64,000 bases of DNA from Trichosphaerium sp. ATCC 40318 (lineage: Eukaryota; Discosea; Flabellinia; Trichosidae): positions 50,653 to 114,652 of the forward strand of contig JALMLS010000390.1 in NCBI GenBank assembly GCA_038496445.1, given 5' to 3'. Position 1 is the stretch's first letter, and each line of letters starts with the position of its first letter. Made by a program: the position numbers and the translations under genes. Below the pieces are notes generated by a model. That model worked only from the letters and a program-made list of their open reading frames with translations. It was not told where the DNA came from and made no database searches. Shown here piece by piece: positions 1 through 10,738 of the stretch.

Positions 1-860
1 CTTTTCATCACCGATCCAGAGCGAGTTACTGTGAGTATTGGCAAACAAATTGAATATTGGAATTTTTTTGTTTTTATGATTTTTTTTGACCTTTTCTTTT
101 TACAGGTTGAGGGTCAGTATCTGAATGCAAATAAATGGCCTAGAGTATTCTTTACTCTTATTCAACTCGTTATGGTTGGTATAATATTTGGTGTTACAAG
201 AACAGTAGCAGCAATTGCTTTTCCTGTATTTATTCTATTATTGGTTCCTCTTAGACTTTACATACTACCTTATTGTATGTCTTTGCCCCATCGCTTGTTT
301 CTTCTTATTGTACTTTTAGTTTTTAAAGATGATGATTTAAATAAGCTTGATAATGAACGACTTGATTGTGTTGCTCCAGCTGTACGTCATATTTTGCTGC
401 ATCAAAAACAAGTAAATTTTTTTGTTCTTTTCATCGAACTCTTCGTTTTTCACGTGCTTGTTGTCAACAACAAAGATGTTGTTGGTACTGCAATATTTTT
501 ATTCTGTGCTATTTGAATTTTGGTTCCGAGCACGTGATGGTGAGTACTTATAATGAAAAGGATTTTGGAGATGATGCTTCCGATTCTGGTGATAGTGACG
601 ATTCACCAGATAGTACCGATTCTACAGATGGAGGCAAAGGAACTCATAAATCAGCCAATGTTGTATTGTCTACTGTTAATACTCCAAAAACCGCTGCTGG
701 CGCTGATGCAATAGTTGATGTTGAAGAATCTGCTACAGATTATCATAGCGTCTCTGAAGGAGATGTAGGAAGCGAAAGCGAAAGCGAAAGCGAAGATGAC
801 GAAGACGATGAAGATGATGAAGATGAAGATGACGTATCTGTCGATTCCTATTCAGATTAA
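1..860 (+). CDS. SLC4-type anion (bicarbonate/borate) transporter, C-terminal part
   Basis: The 5' end lies outside the window. Exons read as 1-30, 106-274, 320-411 and probably 531-860. Joined, they give a membrane segment (FTLIQLV, then FPVFILLLVPLRLYILP) followed, after a 45-nt in-frame intron, by YFFKDDDLNKLD. That order matches the end of the SLC4 anion-exchanger/Bor1 domain (last helix, then a hydrophilic stretch ending in LD). The product would sit in a membrane and move bicarbonate or borate. It ends in a long cytosolic tail rich in Asp, Glu and Ser, with SESESE then runs of D and E. The junction before the tail is uncertain: a 476-539 exon is an alternative. Family call is good from the helix pattern; the substrate cannot be told. 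Confidence 0.72.
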
Positions 861-1225
861 CGCGTTGACTAATTTGGAAAGAGGTTAAAACAAAAACCTT
901 TTAAAATGACGTCAGACTCTTCTCTTGTTGTAATGATAATAAAAAAACAATTTCAGAAAAGAAAATTAATACGTCTGTCCTTATGGGTGAACTGACGGTT
1001 TTGCTTTTTTTTTTTTGGATTTCTATCCACAAATTTGACAGGACCTTTTGCGTATATTCTGATGTTATATTTTTAGACACAGGTTACTTACTTGCTTCAA
1101 AGTGCCGAAAAAGGTTTTTTTGTTAACCTGTGTTCATTTTTTTTCGCAATTTTTCATTGTTTCTGATAAACATTCCGTGTAAAAGCAAAAAAAGATTGTC
1201 GTATAAATGCAATAGATAGCAAGTG
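861..1225. other. Intergenic, no gene seen
   Basis: This stretch holds the presumed 3' UTR of the transporter and the promoter of the PITP gene. It is T-rich with many short homopolymers. I see no ORF with family likeness, RNA gene or repeat. Confidence 0.6.
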
Positions 1226-3143
1226 ATGGTTCTTATACGCGAGTTTCGCGTGGTTATGCCATTCTCGCTTAGAAATTATAAAAAAGGTACAACATTGGTA
1301 TACAGTAGTGCTGTAGTTATTTGTGGAGCTATACACCGAAAATGATCAGAGTAAATGCGCGTTCTCACAGAATTGAAGGAGCTCAGCATGGAGCGATTAC
1401 AACAGCAGCTACAGTCACTTTGGGATCAAAAGGAGGTTCCGGAGTAGAGGTAATGGTAAAAGAACCGTGGATTGATCAAAGCGGTAAAGAAGGTGTTTAC
1501 GCTAAGCGTGTGTATCATTTTGAAGAGTAAGCATACTTTTTTGTAATATTGATAGTTTCTTAACCTTTCACCAGTTGGGTACCAGGATGGCTAAAACTGC
1601 TACTACCAAAGAACGCTCTGACGTTGCAGGAAGAGGTACTAATTTTTGCTGAACAGTTTGATAAAACTATTGTAATTGGCTGATACGCTGTTTAAATAGA
1701 TGTGGTACAGCTTCCCTTATTGTAAGACTGTTATGACGTAAGCAAGCTTATTTAGTCTTCTTTTTATTTTTCCTTAACGAAAAGGGTTACTCTTTCGAGT
1801 ACTGACGTAATGTAGCTCACCATTTCTTGGTAAAAAACTCAAGTTCACGATAGAGTCTTTTCATGTACGCAAAAACTTTTTACTCGCTGCTAAAACTAAA
1901 CCGTGAAACACGGCAACGAAGTACACGCGCCTGCGAGATCTTTTTTTTGGGATTTACCTAAAAAGATTTAGACAAAAATCGGCGCTTGTCATGAAGATAA
2001 TCCAATGAAACTAGATCCAAAAACTTACAAAGCGCGTGGGAAAGTAGATTTCGTATCCTACAAGCGATTACTCAGCTTTACTTGAATTTCACTTCAACTT
2101 TTTCTCACGAGTTTTTTTTGGTTTCCTTGACAGTAAACGATTGATATAACAGAACCCCTCGAAGATTCTCGTGGATTTGAACCGCAGATAGACATGTGTG
2201 AAGATTGTCTTAATTCTAAAGAGATAGGACCACTAACAGATGGTTGGGAGAAGGAGTTTGGAAAGATATGCGCTTACAAGCTCGTAACTGTTGAGGTACA
2301 TTTGATCTTGATTTTTTTTTTTGTAAAAAGGGTCTAACCTTTGCTATCAATAGGTTAAAGGTGTTTGGGGTTTTCAGAGTAAAATCGAGAATTATTTAAT
2401 GAATTTTCAACGACAAGTGTTTCTACGATTTCACAAGCAAGTGTACGTAACCACATATTGCTGTAAAGCCTCGGCTACAAAAACTTGACTTACGCGTACA
2501 TAGATACTGTTCGGCAGATGATTGGATTGGCATGTCCAGCAAGGAAATTGATCACTACGAGCAAGATCTCATCATAAAAATGAATAAATGCTTTGAAGGA
2601 GAGCATAAGGTAGAAAAGAAGCCATCTCCAAAGCAATCACCAGAAACAAGCCCAAAGAGGCAAAGACCAAAATCACAAGCAAATGATCTTAATTCAGCCA
2701 AGCGAAAAACATTGACAGGTTCGATTAAGGCAAGGGGTGTTGCCGTTAAGAATAGGGCTGGAGAGTTGACTACTCGTGCTGGAACGTCTATACGTACGCG
2801 TGCTGATAGTATTAAGAACGCTGCTGGAGAGTTCAAACTGAAGGCAGGAGAATCTTTTACTGGTCTCAAAAACCGTGTTATAAAGCCACATGAGAAGCTA
2901 GAAAAGCACGAGAAGCAAGAAAAACCGCGTGCACGACGGAAAAAAGGAAAACGTAAAGGACGTAAACCAAGAACAAAAAGGCGTCCTAAACCACAAGGAT
3001 CAACTGATGATGAGTACTATAGTTGTGAAGAATCGTTTGCATCTGAAGCAGAGTTTGAAGATTTTGTTTCTAAAAATCACGTCTTTTATGCAAATGGAAG
3101 AGGAAAACATAAGGCTAAGAATAAGAAGCATCAAAGTCAGTAG
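1226..3143 (+). CDS. Phosphatidylinositol transfer protein (PITP) with a long basic C-terminal extension
   Basis: PITPs carry phosphatidylinositol and phosphatidylcholine between membranes and support phosphoinositide signalling. The first exon starts at ATG 1226 (MVLIREFRVVMPFSL), the family's usual opening. Further exons are about 1387-1526, 1575-1635, 1700-1737, 1785-1806, 1844-1864, 1972-2052, 2140-2295, 2354-2442 and 2504-3143. They give GGSGVEVMVKEPW, then DWVPGWLKLLLPK, MWYSFPYCKTVMT, KICAYKLVTVE and VWGFQSKIENYL, all in PITP order. The first intron's exact ends are unclear. The usual fold ends near 2600; about 180 residues follow, first with imperfect RAGE/TRAG/KAGES repeats, then a very Lys/Arg-rich stretch, then an acidic patch. 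The tail is not typical of the family and could bind acidic membranes or nucleic acid. The 2053-2139 intron has unusual signals. Confidence 0.9.
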
Positions 3144-3399
3144 TTACTACAAAATTTTTTTTTATTCTTCCTCAACAGAAACCACGAAAAATATAGTATT
3201 GTAAAGCAAACCACACCTTACCTTCTTGTAACATAGACAACTTGATAAAATATATTGTAACTTAACTTCTGTCTACTTAGTGGTTACCTTTTGTGCATGA
3301 GTTTTAATCTTTCATCGTAATCAATGGTGCGCCTTGATTCACAAATTCTAGTAAGATGTAAACCTCAAGGTCCCAATCTTCGTTCCAAGAAATTAAGCA

Positions 3400-3550
3400 T
3401 CAGATGAAGGCATCAAAGCTCTTTCTACCATTCACACCATCAACCTTTGCAAGCCTTCAGTGACAGATGAAGGTTTACAAGCGCTTTCAGGTGTTAATAG
3501 CATCAACTTGGTGAAAAGCACTTGCTGGTATTCATACCATGTTTATTTTA
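3400..3550 (+). pseudogene. Leucine-rich-repeat gene fragment
   Basis: In the frame starting at 3403 the strand reads DEGIKALSTIHTINL, then VTDEGLQALSGVNSINLV, two LRR units of the same kind as the F-box LRR gene at 55735-57060. A stop lies just upstream in frame (3394) and no F-box or start is visible. It looks like a decayed or partial copy of that family rather than a working gene. A cryptic exon of an unseen gene is the alternative. Confidence 0.6.
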
Positions 3551-3632
3551 TTATCATTAAGTGCTTTGTATTTTCCAAACCAGTGCGTCAGCAGCAGCTT
3601 TTGTAATTTTGGTTTTTAACTCCATTTAGTCC

Positions 3633-6544
3633 ATGGTAAGTACTTTCTTTGACTCTTGTGACTTTTTTTTATTTGGAGGTTAACACAACTTTGGAAAGAT
3701 GACATCAAATAAACAGCGACCAACGTATTTTAGCAAATAAAAACTCGTAGTAAACTATTGTGATTGACTCCAACGGTTTTTTCAGTTGGTTTCTTTCCGC
3801 GCTTGTATCGCTTGTTTCTTTGAGCTTACTCTTCGTTTTTAGATATACTGAATATTTGAACGCTAGTAAAGTTGTGACGGACAGTAAACTTAGTGTACAC
3901 GTGCTTTAAAAAAAAGTTTAAAAAGTAATCACAAAAATGAACTAGGATTGGGATACACTTGTGGAACTTTACAACAAGTCTATGACCGAAATCAGTCACC
4001 CAGAATTCAAGGTAGTACTATGAGAATGAAAATATGTTAAAATGATTGTATACTTAGGAGCCAATACTCCTCCAAGCCATCAGGAAGAATAAAATCTTGG
4101 TTAGTCCTCGCGTTTTTTTTTGTTTTTGCCTAACAACCAAGAAGACTGCACTGGCTTTACTTGAAACTTTGGGCTTTCAAGGTATTTCATTTGAATCATG
4201 GGCTAACATTATAGATGAAGGATGTCCTGGTATATACCATGTATTCAGTACGTCACTCGTAATTATTCCACGTGCTTACCAAGGGTTTTTTTATTTTTTT
4301 TCACTAACCTAATAGGCGATCAGTTTTTTTACAAAAATCGATTGTACTCTCACCTTCAAGTCATTGAGCTACGAACGGAAAATCACTGTATTGGTACAAA
4401 AGAGTGTTGGGTTGAATACAGTAACATGGAATTAAGGTGATGCAATATACGCAGAAACATGGACCAGACAATGTTTGTCAAAGTCAACAATACCCAGAAA
4501 CGAGTTTAGATCCATTCGAATACCACTTCCTGAGTACCCTTTTGATAAAGGTAATCAAAAGATTTAGAATTTTATTAACTTATAAATACTCTTTATTACA
4601 CAGGAGATGAAGTAGAAGTAATGTTTACAAAGTCAGGAAAAACTGTCGCTGTAAAGTCATTTGAAGAATCTTTGCACTCAACTGATATTTATTGGGTACG
4701 CCCTGTTGCTCTTGGAAATTGGTGTTTTCATGAGTTATTTTTTGTGCCGAGTATCTTTAATTGATATTTAATCCTTCAGATACCAGGGGTCATTCGATCA
4801 AGAATATCAAGTTCAAACAGACAGATGTTTGAAGTAGGAATAAATGAAAATCCTAAAATTTTTACTTAGTATTTAGGTGGTTCTGGATGCAAACAACATA
4901 CAAGTTGTTAGAGTATTTTCTACCCAATTATCACTAATACGGTCAACCAGTAAGTTTATTGTTATAAGTCTGAACTCAAACGCGATAGCAACAAAACAAT
5001 TGTAAAATGAAAAAACAATCTTTTTTTTTGCCTAATAAACGAACTCAACCTTGACATGTTATGCAGATAAAATACTACTTCACAAGAATAACGGGAAATT
5101 TGAACTATCCAGACACTATGGGCTATCTCTCAGAAGCAACATTTTCGCAAAAAGGTTAGTTCGTACTTAACTTTTTTTTATTGGTTTAAGTTCTAATGTG
5201 GATCTTAGCGTGCCAATAAAGCTCATCACTTGTCAAAAGTGCCAGTGCAGTAAAAATATGACATTTTCTAATTTGAATAAAATAGACGCATCAGATAAAT
5301 ATAACTGCGATAAATGTATCACGTGCGAGCATTGCGGTAAGACACAATTTATACACTTTTTTTTTGAAATATGTTTGAGTCTCATTGTAACGCTCAGGTA
5401 AAGATGGTTGGTCTAAAAAGCGTTGTATGCTTCGAAGATGTATCGCATGCTATTTATCTGGATGGTGTTGTAATTTAGATAGTGCTGGCGTATGTAGTAA
5501 ATGCAGTGAGTACAAGGTACAATATATAGAGCTAGATTTAGAAGACGACGATGACATTCAATTACATACATCTCCTCAAATTCCCATTCCAGAAGCTCCT
5601 CTTACTAAACCCTCTGATGAAAACGTAAGCTTTTTTGTTTGTGCTTTACAACAGTAGTGTACATTTACTAAACAATGACAAAGGAGTTTCAAGAAGAAGA
5701 GTTAAAACTTGATCTTAGTGTGGAGAGCGATTATGATAGTTTAGACTATGCTTCGACTGATTCTCCTTCGGATTGTGCGTTTTTGATAGAGGCATTAGCA
5801 AAACCAGATAAAAAATACAATAGCATTGACGGCAATCGATCACTTGTTATCAAACCGGAGGAACCAGCCAACGTTGAAGTTGAGGTACCATACAATTGTA
5901 GCTTAAATAAACTCACCTGTGGTTTTTTACTTCTTAGAACAAGCCGATTGATGAGCATCCAGTTGTCATGCAGGACATTACTCATAAACCAATATTGCCA
6001 GTCGCATCAACAAAACAAGTTGTTGTGGATTTGACTGAAGAAGATGAAGACGAACAAATGGCTGATTCTCAGAACATAAATGGCCACTCGTCGCCACCTA
6101 CACCTATATCTAACGTCCCTGATGCTATGTTGAGTAATGAATATGAAGAGAATGAAATAATGAAGGAGTTCTCAAGAGGATACAAGTCTTAGAAGTAGAC
6201 AGTGGAGAGCAAGAAAAGATTTTCTTGCAGTTAAAGAAAAAGCGGAAGAAAATATCAAGAAATGTAAAGAACGACTTGCTACTATTAAGAAGAGTCAAGG
6301 GGATTTGAAGAGGAAGACAAAGGATTCTCTAAAGAGGAAGAAAAAGATACCTAAAAGTATTTATAGAGAAGGATCAGATAAAGAATTGGAACAAGTTGAT
6401 GATGTTATTTCAATACTTATAAAATTGATTGATGAACAATTGGATCTATTACCTGAAAGAGAAAAAATAGAATTATACATTAAAGATCAAGAAAAAATAT
6501 TGGCAACGGCTGATACTGAATTAGAAAAGCTTGACAAATTATAG
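3633..6544 (+). CDS. Putative chromatin protein: Tudor/Agenet-like region, cysteine cluster, acidic and coiled-coil tail
   Basis: Many short exons join cleanly. The start is uncertain: ATG 3633 followed by a 310-nt intron joins to DWDTLVELYNKS at 3946; ATG 3984 is the alternative. The middle part reads FYKNRLYSHLQVIEL and ECWVEYSNMEL, then GDEVEVMFTKSGK, YWIPGVIRSRIS and FEVVLDANNIQVVRV. This alternation of short beta strands with WxPG resembles Tudor/Agenet modules that bind modified histones or nucleic acid. Next comes a cluster with 15 or more cysteines at about 5220-5520 (CQKCQCSK, CDKCITCEHCGKDGWSKKRC, CSKC), somewhat like a short CXXC-type zinc finger. The tail has acidic runs and then a Lys/Glu-rich coiled coil (about 6190-6540). 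Role is inferred from domain style only; I cannot name the family. Confidence 0.5.
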
Positions 6545-6796
6545 CGAAAAATAAACGGACAAAACAATCTTAATAAAATCCGAATGAAGTTTTTTGTTGA
6601 TACTATTTACCAAGCGGAAGGCGCTCTCTTCAGCTATGTGGATGACGTGCTACCTATAACCTATTAATGTCTTTAACTTAGACTTGAATATTTTTGATAC
6701 TTCTTTTTAGCTCTAAAACACGTGCTGCGCACAAACTCGTCACAAAAACGATTATGTATCAAAAAGTTTTTATTTTGATGGTTTCTTATTTTTTTC

Positions 6797-8035
6797 TTAC
6801 AAAGAAGCCTTCAATAGTGACCCAGCAGGTTTATCTAAGAACCATATGAGACTGTTCTTAGGTGATATTAACTTTGCTGGAATATCACCCCAAGCTACAT
6901 TTTTATCTTCCATAACACGAGCTAGTACTTCTTTTTTTGAGTCACCTAGAACAAAAAACCATAATTAACAATACGACTCATTTTTGTTCAAATCTGGCGT
7001 GCCTGCAGCAACAAAAATTGCAGTAGATGATGCATTAATCATATCCAATGTTAGTGTAATACGTTTTGGAGGCGGCTGTAGATAATAAGTACTCCAAAGT
7101 AAGAAATAACGCAAAGTGACGGAGAAAACCCTTACTTTTGGAGAGTTAGCAATGCAAGCTGCGATGCCCTTAGCCTTGAGTAAGTCATGTCCTGGGAACA
7201 GAGAAGCTGTATGTCTATTCAATTATCAATTTAAGATAACACAGCAAGTAAGGGACTCACCCATCTGGACCCATGCCAAGAATCATAACATCTGTTGAAG
7301 GAAGAGCATCTATTGAAGAACAGCCAACTTTTGAAGATATTTCTGAAGCATACTTCTTTGTTGCTTCTTCCAATGTCAAGCTTGAATCAACTGTGATTAC
7401 AGTAGGTTGTTTAGGGAGATGTTTTAATAGAGCCTCTTTTGTTCCACTAACACGTGTCAAATTGCAAAAAAAAAGCACGTGACATTGCCAGGCGAGACGG
7501 TTTTTTTTTCGTTGTCCGAAACAAAAATAGTTCGCGCTCATTGATTGGGTAACTACGCGAGTAGATAGTGTGTAATTTGGAAAAAGAGAAACACCGTAAG
7601 TAAAGAAAATAGCGTTGAGTCTAGCTGGCAACTGTAGCGTACCCATAGTTACTGTCTTTGTCAGTGAGAGGTACGAAACGCTCATCAGCGAAGAAAACTA
7701 CCCATTTATCCCACTCAATGGTACTAACATGAGGTTCGGTGACCTGAAGTGAGTTTTTAGCGTCTGCTGCTAATACCGGCGAAAAAACGTACCAAACAAG
7801 ACGCAAATAGTGTCGTAGAGGATCCTAGTATATTAGCGATCTATAAATGATAGTTTACGTACCTCCTGACAAGCCTATTGTAAATTTTCCTTTATCCTGT
7901 GAATAATTACTATTTAACGCATCAACATAGACTACTACGCACAGCAATAGCTTTTTTAGATAAATCAACAACAATCTCAGCTAATTGCTGTGATATCTCT
8001 TGTTTATTAGCGCAAACTTTAACCGTTGTACTCAT
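6797..8035 (-). CDS. PGLS: 6-phosphogluconolactonase
   Basis: Hydrolyses 6-phosphogluconolactone to 6-phosphogluconate, the second step of the oxidative pentose phosphate pathway, in the cytosol. ATG at 8035 gives MSTTVKVCANKQEISQQLAE. Spliced exons then show FTIGLSGG, WVVFFADERFVPLTDKDSNY and ILGMGPDGHTASLFPGH, the three hallmark stretches of the family, in order. The protein ends at 6797 with a normal C-terminus (WFLDKPAGSLLKASL). Length, roughly 240 residues after splicing, is typical. Several introns start with GTACG. It faces the alpha-galactosidase gene head to head, with about 85 bases between the two start codons. Confidence 0.93.
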
Positions 8036-8120
8036 GATGTGAAACAAAGCGTTTTAAACAACTGCTTAATACTACTGATTTTGACAGGAAAAAACTTCAA
8101 AATCGCCTTGTTTTCCAGCA

Positions 8121-10447
8121 ATGCAGCTAGTGTTCGCTAGTATCCTTTTTTTATTTGTGCCCATAATAATAGCTCAAATGGCACCAACTCCACCTCGTGG
8201 TTGGAACAGTTATGGCACGTTTTTTCAGCAACAAACAACTTTCTCAAACTTTTTTTAACTCTTACTTGATTTACAGATAGTTTTACGTGGATTGTACCTG
8301 AGGAAGCATTCCTTGAGAACTGCGAGTGGATGTCAAAGTAATTGTTTTTCGTTTTTATGCAAAAAGCTAACTAGAACACTTACAAAGAAACCTACTTCAA
8401 CACGCATACGAGTATTGTGTAATAGGCAAGTTTTTATTCTTTTTTAGAGTTCCTCTATAACGGTTCTTGTTAAACGTGTTGTATTAGATTATCTGTGGTA
8501 TCAAGATCTTAAAAACCAGACTTACAATTACATTGACGACTATGGAAGAGTACGATCAAACTTCAACAACAAAAACGTGATACTTTGCTTTTTTCTTGAT
8601 TACTACTTTTTGCTATATGTTTTATTTAACATTGGCTTTGATATAGCTCATTCCAGATCCAAACAGGTGGCCTTCAAGCAAAGGGGCCTTGGTTTTAAAC
8701 CAGTGGCTGATAAAGTACACGCTATGGGTACACCCTTACTACTTATAGAGTTTGTGAATGATGTTAATCTAGGATTAAAGTTCGGTATTCACATTATGAG
8801 GGGCATCTCAGATGCAGCTGTAGTGCGTGTTAAACCTTGTTATTACAACGTAGAGAGTTGATAAAAGAATGTAGGCTGCTAATTCTCCAATAAAAGGAAC
8901 TTCACTGCACGCAAGAGATGTTGCACTAGTAAATGAAAAGTACGTTATAAAAACTTGTTTCTAAATTACCAGTATCACAATAGATGCCCATGGAAGACGG
9001 ACTTTCAAAGTGTTGATGTCACGAAACCTGAAGGACAGGTAAAATGGCATAAATAAAAATGTAAAACTAACACGTGATTGTGTTAAGATGTTCTACGATT
9101 CCTTGTATGAACAATATGCATCATGGGACGTAGATTTCATAAAAAACGACTGTGTATGATAAACAATCCTAATATCTTGAAATGCTGCCTATTGATGCAA
9201 ATTCTTTAGATGTTTGGCGGCCAATTTGTTCCTGATCAGATCAGAGGTTGGTAGAAAATAACCATACCAACGCAACTAACAAACATTTTTGTTAACATTA
9301 GCGGTATCTAAGGCCATATCTAACTCTAAGGCACATTAATCAAATGTAGACATATTGCTCTTAATATTGACATTAACTAGCGCCCAATGGTTTACTCCTT
9401 ATCAGCGGGAACAGCAAAAGAGACTGAGATTGCATCAGCAAAAGAAATATATAAAATTGTTAACATGTATCGGATTGCAGGAGATGATTGGTAGCTGTCT
9501 TCTGGCATACCAATCTGTTAACTAGTTGTTTAAGGGATGTCTGGAAGAATGTTCTAGATCATTTTGATATTACAGCAAACATGACAAGAGCAGGGCTGAC
9601 AGGAGCTCAAGGAAAAGGTTTGTTTTATCAAAAATAATAAAAGAGCTAGCATCTAGCACTTAACACTTACCAAGATGGATTATCGTGGCCTGACTTGGAC
9701 ATGCTACCTTTTGGATGGATCACTAGCCCGGGCAGTACCAAGGTGCCAATTTAATTAAACTTCTCTTTGAAAGAAAAGGACCTATTTTCTGTAGATTAAG
9801 GGCGCTTAAAGTTGGATATTAGGGCCCGTACAGAAACTGCAGTTTGACACATGATGAGCAAACAACCCAAGTACGTATGGTAGACTTATTATTTAATCCA
9901 ACGGCATAGATGTCTCTCTGGTGTATTGCAAAGAGCCCTCTAATGTTTGGTGGTAAGAACAAGATTAGTAAATAACTTAATCACTTTGAGCTGACAGGTG
10001 ACATGCGTAAGATGGATCCGTTTACATTGAATATATTGACGAACAAGGAAATGCTTAACATAAACGCATATTCAAAACAAAATGAACAAGTGTGGAAGAA
10101 AGGGTAACCAAACCAATTTAAATTCAAACTGTTTCTCACTCACCAACCCGCAATAGTAACCAAAGGCTTTGGAAAGCTGTCCACAATGATACAGTATATG
10201 CTGCTATGTTCAATACAGGAGAAGAAGCACAAGAATTCAATCTCATTTTCAGTGATGTGAAGCTACAGGTACAAACTTCTATTTTATCAAAACCAAACAC
10301 AACTTAATTGTAACTCATGTCTTAAAGGGATCTTGTCATCTAACAAATGTATGGAGCCAACAATCACTAGGGTCATTTACAAATGAATATACAACTTCTC
10401 TTAAACCTCATGAAAGTCAAGTCGTAGCAATAAGAGACTGTCATTAA
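8121..10447 (+). CDS. Secreted or lysosomal GH27 alpha-galactosidase-type glycoside hydrolase
   Basis: GH27 enzymes remove terminal alpha-galactose (or alpha-N-acetylgalactosamine) from glycans. ATG 8121 opens with a signal peptide (MQLVFASILFLFVPIIIAQ), followed by PPRGWNSYG, the usual mature start. Later exons give YIDDYGRLIPDPNRWPS, LKFGIHIMRGIS, VDFIKNDCV (the Asp here sits where the family's nucleophile is), RPMVYSLSAGT, SWPDLDMLPFGW, GPYRNCSLTHDEQTTQ and WCIAKSPLMFGGDMRKMDP. The C-terminal beta domain ends in VVAIRDCH then stop. Apparent stops between these blocks all fall in introns. One intron (9331-9380) needs a GC donor. The sugar specificity cannot be read from the sequence. Confidence 0.9.
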
Positions 10448-10738
10448 TAAAAAATTGTTTCCCCATCTTATCTTGTTCATACAACTTCTTTAAAAGCGCC
10501 TATAAAGCAATATTGGCACCACTCGTAAGTCCCAAACATAAAGAAAAGCTTAAATACCTGATTTAAAAACGACTACGGGTCAAATCATAAGTTTGAGATA
10601 ATTATTACAAATGAGAGTACAAAGAGGGCCTAAAAACAGGTACATGTGGTTCTCTACACAGTAGTCTATTTAATAGGAAGCTAGAAACAGTCCCAAAGGC
10701 ACCACAAGGTGTGGGGTAGTAGCGGTTTTAAGTAAAAC

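Noticed and set aside
1741-1784. Second U12 intron (TTCCTTAAC before the acceptor in PITP)
   Set aside because: The donor is ordinary GTAAGC, and other introns here also use (C/T)TAAC branch sites, so the branch match alone does not show U12 type.
2160-2190. tRNA T-arm-like GGATTTGAACCGC
   Set aside because: It lies in a PITP exon and no acceptor or anticodon stem can be formed around it.
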